Positions 35,333 to 47,306 are shown, counted from the first letter of the stretch. The stretch is DNA of 64,000 bases from CBDCYN01 sp965224205 (GCA_965224205.1 CBDCYN010000025.1:1-64000), one strand, 5' to 3'. The notes: generated by a model not told the origin, from the sequence alone. Numbers and translations are program-made.

Positions 35333-37513
35333 TCAGACCAAGCTCTCTTCGGGCAGCACGACCGTGGCGGGCCGTAAAACGATCTCATCATCGAGATCAC
35401 CGCCCGGTAGCGAAGCGGGGCCGCTTAAGATGCCCAGGTTCTGGGTCAACAGCCCGGGCGGGGTGTAGGCATCAGCGGCGTCGAGATCGACCTCGTACCC
35501 GATATCCGCCAAAGAAGCGATCGTGACCCGGCTGATCGGGTTCGAACCAGAATTCAGGTACCCGGTCAGTAGCTCGTTGCCGAAAACCGATTCGCGCCAA
35601 TGGGAATCGCGCGTGCCCCCACCCCCGGTATTCGCCACCGGGACCGGGGTCGGGTCGCTAAGCCCGAACATCTCGGCATACTCGGCCTGGGCCGCGGCCC
35701 CGATGAATACGGGGTTGGATGTCCCGGCGCCCTGGAGCAGGCCGCGGCTGCTCCAGATCGTCCCGATGCCGATGACATGGGCCATCTCGTGGAGGATCAC
35801 GTCTTCGAGGCTGCCGTTGGACACGAGGTTATCCAGGTCCGCTAAGTCGAACTGCATGCTGCCGCGTGCGGGCAAAAACGAACCGGGACGCAGCTGGGTT
35901 GGACCGGCTGACCCGAGGATCCCCCCCTGGCCGTCGATGAACACCCCGCGCGCGTCGATCACGATGTCATCCACGAGCCCGATCGAGGTCATGATGTCGG
36001 GGATATCGCCGAGGATGATCTGCGACCATCGGTCCGCGGCGCTCTGGAAGATCGTCTGGTATTCATCCGAGAGACTGGTATCCGTAAAACGGACTTCAAT
36101 CGTAAACTCACTGGTGGGCGGTGGGGGGGGCGGTTGCGGCGACGACGTGTCGGGATCGGCCAAGGAGAGGCTGGCCAAACTCGCGATCTCACCCGGCGAT
36201 AACGCCCTGTTGTATACGCGGACTTCGTCGATCAATCCCGAAAAACCGGTCACGGCTTTGCGCACGCCGTCGTGAAACAACGTGTTGCCGTTGATCTTGC
36301 CGATCCCGATGTCCCCCGAGTGGGGCAAGATCATCGACCCGGCGCCTTGCCCAAAGGCCTGGCCATCAAGGTAGCCGGTCAGGGCGTTGTCGGAAACGGT
36401 ATCGACGGCATCAAGCACCAGAGCGACATGGTGCCAGCGCCCCGAGTCAACGGGCGTGCTTAGATACGTGCCCGACCAGCCGGTCTCTTCTTCGGGCACG
36501 TTCCACCCGCCGACGTAGACATGGCCGTTATCGAGGTAGACATTAAGGCCACGGACATGGGCGCCTTCTTCGTAAAGCACCTGTCTCTTCTGGAGGGACG
36601 CGTCGCCGGCGTAGAACCATAAAGAGATCGTACGCTGCTCAATGGTCTTCAGATTCAGGTTCGATGAGCTGGGGACAGAGACCATCCCCGCCCGGCCGTC
36701 GAGGGACAGTGCCCCGTCCAATCCGAAGGCATTCCAATCCGCCCCGTTGAGCAGCTGCGCGGTATGGTTTTCACCCTGGTTCGATTGATCAGCCGCTGTT
36801 TCGCCCTGGGCATCGTTAAAATCCCAATACGCGACAAGGGCGTCGTCCGACACGCCCATGCCGTTGGTGACCAGTTCCAGCGACCACTGTTTGAGCGCAC
36901 CGCCATCTTGGAAAGCGATGTCTTGGATCTCCAGCGTCCAGGTGCCGTGGGGATCTTCGCCACCGAATTGCGAAAGACTCTGCTGGGGCTGGAACACCCC
37001 GGTAAACGGCGCCGCCCCAGCCCCGATCGGTACCGTCGCCTCGTCATCGAGTGTCGTGTTCGTGAAGTTGTTGGTTGAGCCACCCACCCCGTTGAATAAC
37101 TCCACACGGGTCCCCGTGGGGCTGATGAGCGTCACGATAAGGTCCGCGTTGTAGGTATGAGCGATATCGACGCTGACGTTGACGTCACTGACCATACCGC
37201 CCGTCCCGCCGACCTGGATCTGCGAGGTGACGGTATTGGGCAGGCCCGGATCGATAAGGACCGGGGAGTTGTTGACCAGCTCATGGACCAAGCGCCCGGT
37301 GGCCGACGCCTGATACGCCACCAGCGGGCAGGAACAGGAAAAGCCCTCGGGCACGGGCGGGCCGTATAGCCCTTCACCACTCATTAAAGTCCGCTGTTCA
37401 AGCGGCTCGATCAGCGGTAGATTCGACGGTGGACCGACCCTTTTTCGCCGCTTGATCCGAAAGATGATTTCTTGACGAATAATCCAACGCTTGCAACTTT
37501 CTCGCACAGACAT
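35333..37513 (-). CDS. Secreted M8-like metalloprotease with LEPR motif, P-domain and LamG domain
   Basis: 726 residues from the ATG at 37513. No classical signal peptide; residues about 25-45 carry basic residues then EPLEQRTLMSG, the planctomycete LEPR-type export motif. About 70-220 is a proprotein-convertase P-like beta domain (DIAHTYNADLIVTLISPTG ... GTWTLEIQDIAFQDGGALKQWSLEL). About 230-450 is a LamG/concanavalin fold (DDALVAYWDFNDAQGE, WHHVALVLDA, GLIDEVRVYNRALSPGEIASL). About 470-690 is the peptidase: VILHEMAHVIGIG, with HExxH, a later SHWRESVFGNELLTGYL, and ASLADIGYEVDLDAADAY, the leishmanolysin (M8) layout, with the third His probably in DSHWRES. The combination of domains is unusual. 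Its upstream region contains a dispersed repeat copy. Gene start lies ten codons inside a longer frame. Confidence 0.8.
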   Translation of the reverse strand: MSVRESCKRWIIRQEIIFRIKRRKRVGPPSNLPLIEPLEQRTLMSGEGLYGPPVPEGFSCSCPLVAYQASATGRLVHELVNNSPVLIDPGLPNTVTSQIQVGGTGGMVSDVNVSVDIAHTYNADLIVTLISPTGTRVELFNGVGGSTNNFTNTTLDDEATVPIGAGAAPFTGVFQPQQSLSQFGGEDPHGTWTLEIQDIAFQDGGALKQWSLELVTNGMGVSDDALVAYWDFNDAQGETAADQSNQGENHTAQLLNGADWNAFGLDGALSLDGRAGMVSVPSSSNLNLKTIEQRTISLWFYAGDASLQKRQVLYEEGAHVRGLNVYLDNGHVYVGGWNVPEEETGWSGTYLSTPVDSGRWHHVALVLDAVDTVSDNALTGYLDGQAFGQGAGSMILPHSGDIGIGKINGNTLFHDGVRKAVTGFSGLIDEVRVYNRALSPGEIASLASLSLADPDTSSPQPPPPPPTSEFTIEVRFTDTSLSDEYQTIFQSAADRWSQIILGDIPDIMTSIGLVDDIVIDARGVFIDGQGGILGSAGPTQLRPGSFLPARGSMQFDLADLDNLVSNGSLEDVILHEMAHVIGIGTIWSSRGLLQGAGTSNPVFIGAAAQAEYAEMFGLSDPTPVPVANTGGGGTRDSHWRESVFGNELLTGYLNSGSNPISRVTIASLADIGYEVDLDAADAYTPPGLLTQNLGILSGPASLPGGDLDDEIVLRPATVVLPEESLV

Positions 37514-38212
37514 ACTCACACCTTCGCTAACAAGAATCCGCAACTACGATCCATGGAATGGTGACGATCCATCTCAACGTTTAGGCGACGAAACCGATAT
37601 GGGCGGTATCCCTGATCGACCCATCTAGAAGAAAATGCCCGGTGAATCGGGTACATAGCAAGGAATTTTTCGGTGTCTAAATGTGTCCCATACATCCCCG
37701 ACGCGGTATTAGGGTACGCGAGACGTCTATACACCCTAAACCCGGTCCCCATATCGCCCTATGTCCGGCAGCCTTATGTTACCCGTAGTATAGTCACAGA
37801 GCTCGAAAAATCTAGTTGACTTTTCGACCACTCGCCGGAAGCCTCTCGAGAAACTGCCGATCTTTTGGTAGCCAATAGTCGTTACTTGTCGTTTTCGCCT
37901 ACTCTGTGACGATGACGGGCAGCCCCACCCGATAACCCTTCTGTCCGTCACCGCCGAGCGGGTGTCCGATAGGTTGTCGTTAGCAGATGGGGGGCCTGAA
38001 CAAGCGTAGATGTCCTCCCAAGCCCCAGCGGTGGGCTGGCAGCCCGCAGACAGAGCCGGCATCGATCCTTTCTATTTCTATGCAGAACGACTGCGGATAG
38101 CGGGGGGGCACCTCATGCGAGCTTCAGTGTCCAGCCCCGCCAGCCGAAGAATCTTACAACGGTCGTTGGTCGACCTCGGATTCCTGGGCAACAAAAGGAG
38201 ACCGCCCTTCCG
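37514..38212. other. Divergent intergenic region with a dispersed repeat copy
   Basis: 699 bases between the metalloprotease (leftward) and the HDOD protein (rightward). The repeat occupies about 37,565-37,745. The rest, 37,746-38,212, has no supported gene; GC-rich GGGCTGGCAGCC occurs near 38,034, a word also seen at about 53,160. Confidence 0.45.
37565..37745 (-). repeat. Dispersed repeat family RA, copy at 37.6 kb
   Basis: Read on the minus strand, this copy has GGGTGTATA, TACCGCGTCGGGGATG, GAAAAATTCCTTGC, TGTAC and GCATTTTCTTC in that order and ends at GTTGAGATGG. The copy at 59.4 kb has the same series, GGGTGTATA, TACCGCGGCGGGGATG, GAAAATTTCCTCGC, TGTAC, GCATTTTCATC and GTGGAGATG. It lies just upstream of the leftward metalloprotease, in the sense orientation. 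Confidence 0.7.
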
Positions 38213-39114
38213 ATGCCCCATCCTCATGTGGCGGCTGACTCCGACGCGGTAGCGTCAGGGGCAGCGGTGCCGAAACAAATCCCGGTTGACAAAATCGTTC
38301 GTCAGGTCACGGAGATCTCGACCCTGCCGCACATCGCCCTTCGGGTGATGGCGGTCGCGAACGACCCCGACGCCGGCGCCGCGGATCTACGGGTCGTGGT
38401 CGAGGGCGACCCCTCGTTGAGCGGCCGGGTGCTCAAGTGTGTGAACTCCGCGGCATTCGGCTTGCGCAATAAGGTTACGAGCCTCCAGCGGGCGATCAGC
38501 TACCTCGGATTCAAGCAGGTGCGGAACCTGGCCGTGACCGCGTCGGTCAGCGAGGTGTTCAAGAAAGACCAGGAGATCGGTAAGTACCGCCGCTCGGCCT
38601 TGTGGCAACACCTGGTCTCCGTGGCGGTGACCTCAAAAATGATCGCGGCCAGGCAGAAGATCACCGCGTTTGAAGAGGTCTTCCTAGCGGGTTTGCTCCA
38701 TGATCTGGGCATCATCCTCGAAGATCAATACGTCCATGATGGGTTTGTGTACATGCTCGGCCACCTCACGCCCGGTCAGACGCTGCCGCAGATGGAGCAG
38801 CACGTGCTGGGCTTCGACCACACTCAGATCGGCGCCCGGGTGGCCGAGGCGTGGCGCTTCCCCGACGAAGCCCGAGACACGATGCGGTTCCACCACATGC
38901 CCGAGAACTACCGCGGGCCGTACGAGGACATTATCGCCTGCGTCGTCTTGGCGAATATCCTCTGCACGCTCAAAGGGATCCCCTCAATTGGGGAGAACCT
39001 GCTGCGCGCCACCCCCTGGTCGATGGATAAGCTCGGGCTTAACAAGGAAGACGTTAAGGTCATCGCGACCGATCTGGATGAAGAGTTTAAAGCGAATGAG
39101 GCCCTGTTTAAGTT

Positions 39115-39118
<4 letters not shown>
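38213..39118 (+). CDS. HDOD-domain signalling protein
   Basis: 301 residues. The HDOD domain runs from about 30 to 240: LPHIALRVMAVANDPDAGAADLRVVVEGDPSLSGRVLKCVNSAAFG, RAISYLGFKQVRNLAV, EEVFLAGLLHDLGIILEDQ. It carries an HD-like LLHDLG, but lacks most metal ligands of true HD-GYP phosphodiesterases, which is normal for HDOD. The family takes part in signalling, often with two-component proteins. The stop overlaps the next gene, a hybrid kinase, by four bases (ATGA), so they are translated together and very likely function together. Confidence 0.85.
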
Positions 39119-41403
<2,285 letters not shown>

Positions 41404-41419
41404 CATGACAGTGCCATAA

Positions 41420-41578
41420 GGAATCGGGTGGATCGTGTAGGCGTTTGGGTCGGCTGCGGCAGGAGATCGCGTTGTCGTCACAGTGGCCCTTGCCGCTCAT
41501 CCTCCGCCAGTTCCCGCGACGGGCCGCCTGATCGCACATGGGCCTGGCTCGCCAGGTGTAGAACCCGCTGGCGCTCAC
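41420..41578 (-). pseudogene. IS3-family transposase relic (internally deleted)
   Basis: Read leftward from 41578, the translation begins V/MSASGFYTWRARP, the beginning of IS3-family OrfB (VSxSGYYAWxxRP), and, about ten residues later, continues MSGKGHCDDNAI, equivalent to the much later MSRKGNCxDNAxxESF motif. Roughly 150 codons between them are gone and the rest of the frame has no transposase similarity. This is therefore a scar. The first bases of the relic overlap the stop codon of ftsK: the TGA at 41577-41575 is within the GTGAGCGCCAGC of the relic. Confidence 0.75.
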
Positions 41579-44331
41579 CCCGCCGCCTCGACCGTTTCTT
41601 CCTCTTCCTCTTCCTCTTCGTCGCGGGCTGCGGCATCAATATCGGCATCATCGTCAAATTCGGGGTCGGTTTCTTCTTCGTCCCCGGCACCGGTCACGAA
41701 GGGCTCATCACCCGCCTCGGCGTCCGCGGCGGCCTGGGCCTTGATCGCGTCCCACTCTTCGAGGGTGATGTTCACCTCGCGGGCCTGCGAGCCCTTGTAC
41801 TCGCCGATGATCCCGGCCTGGGCCATCTGCTCGATCAGGCGCGACGCCCGGGAGTACCCGATGGTTAACCGCCGTTGCAACAGCGACACACTGCCACGTT
41901 TGGTCTGGATGATGATCTCGACCGCGTTGTCAAACAAGGGGTCACGCTCCTCATCGCCGTCCACGAGGCCGCCCGATTTAAGCTGCACCAGCTGGGGCTC
42001 AAAGTTCTGCTGGGCGACGGTCTTGAGGAACTTCACGGACGAGCGGATCTCATGGTCGTCGACCAGCGTGCCCTGGGCGCGGGTGAGCTTGCTGGTGCGC
42101 GGGTGCAGGAACAGCATGTCGCCCTGGCCCAATAACAGCTCGGCGCCCTTCTGATCTAGCACGATCCGCGAATCCATGCTCGAAGCGACCTTGAAGCTCA
42201 CCCGGCACGGCATGTTCGATTTGATCAATCCGGTGACCACATTCGCCTGTGGCCGCTGGGTCGCCAAGATCAGGTGCATCCCCACGGCGCGGGATTTCTG
42301 GGCTAACCGCACGATGAACCCCTCGACCTCTTTGTTGGTCATCATCAGGTCGGCCAGCTCGTCGATTACGAACACCAGGTACGGCAGCTTCTTGGGGATC
42401 CGCGCCTCTTCGGCCACGGTATCGGGGGCCATGCGCTCGAGCAGCTCCTCCCATTCAAGGCTGTTGTACCCCGCGATGTCGCGCACCCCGGCTTCGGCCA
42501 GGAGCTCGTACCGCTCGTCCATCTTGGTCGTAGCCCACTCGAGGATCGCCGACGCCCGGCCCATTTCGGTCACCACCGGGCACATCAGGTGGGGGATATC
42601 CCGGAACATGCTCATCTCGACCATCTTCGGGTCGACCAGCACGAGTTTGAGCTCGTCGGGCCGCTTGGTAAACAGGAACGATATGATGATGCTGTTCATG
42701 CACACCGATTTACCCGACCCCGTGGTGCCGGCGATCAGCATGTGGGGCATCGAGGCCAGGTCGGCGATCAGCGGCTCGCCCGAGGCGTTCTTGCCCAGGA
42801 ACATCGGCAGCTTCATCTTCCGGGTCGCTTCGGGTTTGGCGGTCATCAACTCTTTGAGGCGTACCCGCTCTTTCTTGAGGTTGGGCACCTCGATCCCGAC
42901 CGTGTCCTTGCCTGCCATGTTGGGCACGACGCGGATATTGTGGGCACGCAACGCCCGTGCTAGGTCGCTGGAGATGCTGTTGATCGACGCGACCTTCGTG
43001 CCCGGTGCCAGGCGCACCTCATAAAGCGTGATCACCGGACCCGAATCGATCCCCACGACCTCGCCCTCGATCCGGTACTGCTGCAATGCTGATTCGAGTG
43101 CCACCGCCTGGTCACGGACCAGTCGCTCCATTTCCTCGGTAAAACCCCCCTCGGGTTCCTCTAGCAGGGACAGGCTCGGGAATTCGTACCCAGATAGGTC
43201 GACCTCGCGCATGGGCTGCGACGACGGATTGGACTTGGGCGCGAAGTTGATCGGCAGCTTCTTGATCTTGGCCCGCAGCTCATCGGGATCGAACGCTTGT
43301 CGTGAATCGACGTATGCGCCGGGGGCGTCAAAATCGTCGGCTTCATCTATTTCGTCACCGTCGGCTTCGGTGGTCTCTTCCGAAAGAGTTTCATCGATCT
43401 CGTCGTCGATCTCAGCAATGACTTCTTCATCTTCAATCTCGTCTAACTCCTCGTCCTGACGCCGGCCGCGTTTGCGTCTTGATCGCTTGCCCAGGTCCAG
43501 GTCGAACGATTCGGTCGCGCCTAACCCACCCGTTTCCTCATCGATCGGGTCGTCGATACGTCGGCGGCGGGGTTTTTTATGGATTCTTGGGGGATCAGCC
43601 TCAGACCGGGCCGCGATGGCCGTTCTGCCTGTCGCTAGCGCCCACTTCCCCGGCCAAATGATCAAGCCTGCGATCCCGCCCATCACGGCGGATACTGTCT
43701 GTGCCCCAGGCAGCGGCGCTTTTAAACGCCCGAGCGCTGTCAGGATCGCTTTCAAGAACTTGGGAACCGCCCCGACCACCTGGTCGGCGGTGAGGATCGC
43801 CCCGATCCCCAACCCGATGGTGAGGATAATCATTGTGCCCAACCAACCGAAACGAACGGTCAGCTCGTTATGGATATAGATCGCTAACAGCCCGCCATCG
43901 GCGCTGGGCCACAGCTGGTTCCACGCCCCGGGCATCGCCGCGACCCACCGATCAGGCAACCCGAAACCTATGATCGCGCTACCGCTGACACTCATCATGA
44001 CCAGCCCTAAGAGCCGCAGGATCAGCTGATTGATCGTGCGTCCTCCCGCGGTCACCAGCAAGAAGACAAGCAGCCCAACCAACGTCACCCACACCCCAGG
44101 CCCAACCATCAGATACAGCTTGTGGGAGATCCAAGCCCCCACGATCCCCACCCAGTTGCTTGTGACTTCGTTATAGGGAGCCACCGCATGCCCCGGCCGG
44201 TCGGCCGGATCGTAACTGACCAGGCTCGCGACAATCAGAAGCCAAGCCCCTGACAGAATCAGCCACGACAGTCCGATAAAACGATGGGCCGATTTCGGTG
44301 TAGACGCTCTCTTGTTTTTTCTCTTAGCCAT
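41575..44331 (-). CDS. ftsK: DNA translocase FtsK/SpoIIIE
   Basis: 918 residues. About 1-190 holds four or five membrane helices (LSWLILSGAWLLIVASLV, GVWVTLVGLLVFLLV, LGLVMMSVSGSAIIGFGL, MIILTIGLGIGAIL). About 240-390 is an acidic linker. The motor follows: IPNLKKERV, Walker A GTTGSGKSV, Walker B VFVIDELADLMM, and the ATP-binding VGMHLILATQRP. The gamma wHTH domain, LLQRRLTIGYSRASRLIEQMAQAGIIG, is near the C-terminus. After it comes an extra acidic tail (DEEEEEEEETVEAAG). FtsK hexamers move chromosome ends to dif at division. The last codons and stop are supplied by an adjacent IS3 relic, so the tail could be partly altered. Confidence 0.93.
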   Translation of the reverse strand: MAKRKNKRASTPKSAHRFIGLSWLILSGAWLLIVASLVSYDPADRPGHAVAPYNEVTSNWVGIVGAWISHKLYLMVGPGVWVTLVGLLVFLLVTAGGRTINQLILRLLGLVMMSVSGSAIIGFGLPDRWVAAMPGAWNQLWPSADGGLLAIYIHNELTVRFGWLGTMIILTIGLGIGAILTADQVVGAVPKFLKAILTALGRLKAPLPGAQTVSAVMGGIAGLIIWPGKWALATGRTAIAARSEADPPRIHKKPRRRRIDDPIDEETGGLGATESFDLDLGKRSRRKRGRRQDEELDEIEDEEVIAEIDDEIDETLSEETTEADGDEIDEADDFDAPGAYVDSRQAFDPDELRAKIKKLPINFAPKSNPSSQPMREVDLSGYEFPSLSLLEEPEGGFTEEMERLVRDQAVALESALQQYRIEGEVVGIDSGPVITLYEVRLAPGTKVASINSISSDLARALRAHNIRVVPNMAGKDTVGIEVPNLKKERVRLKELMTAKPEATRKMKLPMFLGKNASGEPLIADLASMPHMLIAGTTGSGKSVCMNSIIISFLFTKRPDELKLVLVDPKMVEMSMFRDIPHLMCPVVTEMGRASAILEWATTKMDERYELLAEAGVRDIAGYNSLEWEELLERMAPDTVAEEARIPKKLPYLVFVIDELADLMMTNKEVEGFIVRLAQKSRAVGMHLILATQRPQANVVTGLIKSNMPCRVSFKVASSMDSRIVLDQKGAELLLGQGDMLFLHPRTSKLTRAQGTLVDDHEIRSSVKFLKTVAQQNFEPQLVQLKSGGLVDGDEERDPLFDNAVEIIIQTKRGSVSLLQRRLTIGYSRASRLIEQMAQAGIIGEYKGSQAREVNITLEEWDAIKAQAAADAEAGDEPFVTGAGDEEETDPEFDDDADIDAAARDEEEEEEEETVEAAG

Positions 44332-44639
44332 GATTTAATCAGCTATTACGTCACATGGTATCGTGAACCAACTCACCGCGCATGACGATAAGAAACATCG
44401 GTCTAAAGGCCGGTGATCCGATAAAGAATGGCCCCTAGAATGACTCGTGCCCCTGCCTTTAGGGCATATTGAGGTTTAACAAGGGTTTATTGATGCGGTA
44501 GCCGGGGAACTGGTGCTCCACCACGGTTTAAATTTCGGGCAGGGTGACTTAACAATCCGCGACTTCATTGAATACACCACCCCGACTCACAAGGTAGAAC
44601 TGAAAACGCTCCTGACGCTCTACTTTCAGACCTCTGATA
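44332..44639. other. Intergenic upstream of ftsK, no gene
   Basis: 308 bases upstream of the leftward ftsK. No domain is seen in any frame. It may contain the promoter of ftsK. The region to its right is the transposase relic listed next. Confidence 0.4.
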
Positions 44640-45024
44640 ATGCTCAAGTCCTCGACGGATGAGGTCTATAGACCATCCCGGATGAAATGGCGGCATCACT
44701 CATGTACGCGGCAGAGACATTCTCGGTGTCCTGCGCGTGCCCGACGTGGCACTTTTGATACACGATGCGTTCAAGCTTCACCGCCCATACCGGTCTGCCC
44801 GTGTTCTCTTGTGACCCGCACCCCCTGGCAGTGCGGCGCGAACGAGCAGGGCAACCGGCTCGTCCGTCGTACCTTCCTCAAGGACACCGATCTCGTCAAG
44901 GTCACGGTGTCTATACAACCGACGCCCAGGGGGCGCACGTCGAGCAGATGATCGACTCATCAACCATACCCCCATGAAGGTCCTTGACGGGTGCACCCCC
45001 GTCGAAGCTTGGAAACAAGCCTGC
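44640..45024 (+). pseudogene. IS30-family transposase relic with three frames
   Basis: Three consecutive pieces, each in another frame, reconstruct the C-terminal part of IS30-family transposase. 44,765-44,820 reads FTAHTGLPVFSCDPH; the family has FTxATGxxVYFCDPH. After a one-base shift, 44,823-44,910 reads PWQCGANEQGNRLVRRTFLKDTDL, matching PWQRGxNENxNGLLRQYFPKGTDL. After another shift, 44,950-45,024 reads RLINHTPMKVLDGCTPVEAW, matching LNxRPRKxLxxxTPAE. Upstream the similarity fades (44,640-44,760). No intact element or terminal repeats were found. It lies 86 bases before argG. Confidence 0.75.
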
Positions 45025-45110
45025 TATGGTCTTGGGCTTCAACCTTCAGGCCGCCGTGTTATGATGTCCGATCGTCTAATTTTCCAAAACCTGTAGGGGA
45101 TCCACTTCAC

Positions 45111-46334
45111 ATGCCCAAACCATCGAACCCGAAGAAAATCGTGCTCGCCTACTCCGGTGGGCTGGACACGTCCGTGATCCTGCCGTGGCTTAAGCAGCGA
45201 TACCCGGGGGTGAAGCTGGTCGCGTTCGCCGCGGAGCTGGGGCAGGGCGATGAATTAAAGAACATCGAGAAAAAAGCCTTAGCCAGCGGTGCCGACAAGG
45301 TGATCGTCAAAGACCTGCGCCGGGAGTTCGCTAAGGATTACTGTTTCACCATGCTCCGCGCCCACGCGGTCTACGAGGGCGACTACCTACTGGGCACGAG
45401 CATCGCCCGGCCGCTGATCGCCAAGCACCAGGTCCTCGTCGCCCACCAGACCGGGGCCGACGCCGTCGCCCACGGCGCCACCGGCAAGGGAAACGACCAG
45501 GTGCGGTTCGAGCTGACGTACATGGCCCTGGACCCGAAGCTGGCAATCATCGCCCCATGGAAGGACCCATCGTTCGAGCTTACCAGCAGAGAAGCCGCGG
45601 TCGACTTTGCCAAAAAGCACAAGATCCCGATCGACCAGTCCAAGAAGAAGATCTACTCGCGCGACCGCAACCTGTGGCACATCTCCCATGAGGGCGGGCC
45701 GATCGAGGACCCGGCCAACGAGCCGCCCGACGATTGCCTGGTGATGTCCGTGCCGGTTTCTAAAGCGCCCAACAAGCCGCGATACGTCGAGGTCAGCTTC
45801 AAAGAAGGCAACCCGGTTTCGGTTGACGGCAAGAGGTACGCCCCCCACGACCTGATCGCCCGGCTCAACGACATCGGCGGTAAGCACGCGGTGGGGCAGA
45901 CCGTGCTGGTCGAGAACCGGCTGGTGGGGATGAAGTCGCGTGGTGTTTACGAAACGCCGGGCGGGACGATCCTCTACGAAGCCCACCAGGCGCTCGAGCA
46001 GCTGTGTCTCGAGCGGGAGCTTTACCACATCAAGCACCACTTAGCCTTGAAATACGCGGAGCTGGTCTACTACGGGCAGTGGTTCCACCCGCTACGCGAG
46101 GCGATCCAGACCTTCATGGATGAAGCCAACCGGATACTCACCGGCAAGGTGCGGGTCAAGCTCTACAAGGGCAATGCCACGGCGGTGTCGTCGTCATCGC
46201 CCAAGAGTCTTTACGACGCCAAACTCGCCAGTTTCGCGATGAGCGGTTACGACGTGACCGCAGCGCGGGGGTTCATCGACCTGTTCGGGATGCCCATGAA
46301 GATCCACGGCCTTAAGCAGCGGGGGAAGGTTTAG
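45111..46334 (+). CDS. argG: Argininosuccinate synthase ArgG
   Basis: 407 residues, the usual length. It begins KKIVLAYSGGLDTSVILPWL, with the PP-loop SGGLDTS that binds ATP. Further hallmarks are GKGNDQVRFELTYMALDP, the YSRDRNLWHISHEGGPIEDP block with citrulline and aspartate contacts, and the tetramer tail YHIKHHLALKYAELVYYGQWFHPLR. The enzyme joins citrulline and aspartate in arginine synthesis. The start is fixed by a GTAGGGGATC sequence 12 bases upstream and the conserved beginning; 40 upstream codons in the same frame belong to the IS30 relic and leader. No other arg gene is in the window. Confidence 0.96.
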   Translation: MPKPSNPKKIVLAYSGGLDTSVILPWLKQRYPGVKLVAFAAELGQGDELKNIEKKALASGADKVIVKDLRREFAKDYCFTMLRAHAVYEGDYLLGTSIARPLIAKHQVLVAHQTGADAVAHGATGKGNDQVRFELTYMALDPKLAIIAPWKDPSFELTSREAAVDFAKKHKIPIDQSKKKIYSRDRNLWHISHEGGPIEDPANEPPDDCLVMSVPVSKAPNKPRYVEVSFKEGNPVSVDGKRYAPHDLIARLNDIGGKHAVGQTVLVENRLVGMKSRGVYETPGGTILYEAHQALEQLCLERELYHIKHHLALKYAELVYYGQWFHPLREAIQTFMDEANRILTGKVRVKLYKGNATAVSSSSPKSLYDAKLASFAMSGYDVTAARGFIDLFGMPMKIHGLKQRGKV

Positions 46335-46709
46335 GAACAGGTTCGACGGTGCTCTATTGATAAGGCTACGGTCACGTCACGCGAAAATTTTGAGGTAAAG
46401 GTGTTGGGGTTTGATCCGGGCGTCGTCAGGGGTGAATGGCCAGTCGACGCCGATTGGGCAGGGATCTCGAACGGACGCCCATGCTTTGGTTTCAGGAATT
46501 AATACGATCACCCTGCGGGAATCAAAAAGTGATCTAGAAACTCTTGTACTTCAAGGTCACGTCGGTTATGATGGCTTTACCTGTGAGACCTGCTTGATTA
46601 GGAAGTGTTGAGAATAACAAGATAAAATTGCGCGTGTGCAGGCGTGGCGATCTGAGTCGTCCGCTCCTGAGGTACATCTATTCACCTACTCTCTCGAGTT
46701 GGAGGTTTA
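46335..46709. other. Intergenic, no supported gene
   Basis: 375 bases between argG and the CHRD protein. A short plus frame, 66 codons, has no domain. The start of the CHRD gene has a GGAGG 6 bases before the ATG. Confidence 0.4.
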
Positions 46710-47306
46710 ATGATGAACAAGTTGATGGCTATCGGTCTTGGTGCAGCGGCGATCGGTGTTTCCCTAGCTGGCGATGTAGCTGCGGAGGAAATGTTTGTTG
46801 CCAGTTTGGATGGCGCTCAGGAGCCGGGCGGTGGTGTCGTAACCGATGCGACCGGCACCGCGACGCTGACGCTTAACGATACGGAAGACGCCTTGGAGAT
46901 CCACGTACGCGTGTTCGGCCTTGATGTCGACGGGAGCCTCACCCCCGGCGACGATCAGGACAACGTCTTGGCGATGCACATCCACGCGGCCCCTCGTGGC
47001 ACCAACGGCGGTGTGGTGTTTGGGTTCATCAGCCCCAACAGCGATACCAATGGCCAGCTAGTCATCACCCCCGAGGTCGACGGTTTTTCGTTAACCAGTA
47101 TCTGGGATGGTAACGAGGGCAACAACACGACGCTGGCGGACCAGCTCGACAACCTGAGAAATGAGGGTCTGTATTTCAATGTCCATACCGTTGCGAACGG
47201 CGGCGGGGAGATCCGCGGCCAGATCGAAGTGCCTGAGCCAACGTCGATCGCCCTGCTCCTAGCCTCAGGTGGATTGACGCTTGCCCGTGGACGCCGCCGG
47301 GCTTGA
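46710..47306 (+). CDS. CHRD-domain secreted protein with PEP-CTERM tail
   Basis: 198 residues. Residues 1-25 are a signal peptide (LMAIGLGAAAIGVSLAGDVAAEE). The CHRD domain runs from about 26 to 170: VASLDGAQEPGGGVVTDATGTATLTLNDTEDALEIHVRV, AMHIHAAPRGTNGGVVF, LYFNVHTVANGGGEIRGQIE. The C-terminus, VPEPTSIALLLASGGLTLARGRRRA, is a standard PEP-CTERM: PEP motif, hydrophobic helix, basic end. Such proteins are processed by an exosortase and exported to the cell surface or extracellular polysaccharide. Exosortase is not in the window but the ExeA/XrtA-type ATPase locus is. The role of CHRD in bacteria is not known. Confidence 0.9.
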   Translation: MMNKLMAIGLGAAAIGVSLAGDVAAEEMFVASLDGAQEPGGGVVTDATGTATLTLNDTEDALEIHVRVFGLDVDGSLTPGDDQDNVLAMHIHAAPRGTNGGVVFGFISPNSDTNGQLVITPEVDGFSLTSIWDGNEGNNTTLADQLDNLRNEGLYFNVHTVANGGGEIRGQIEVPEPTSIALLLASGGLTLARGRRRA

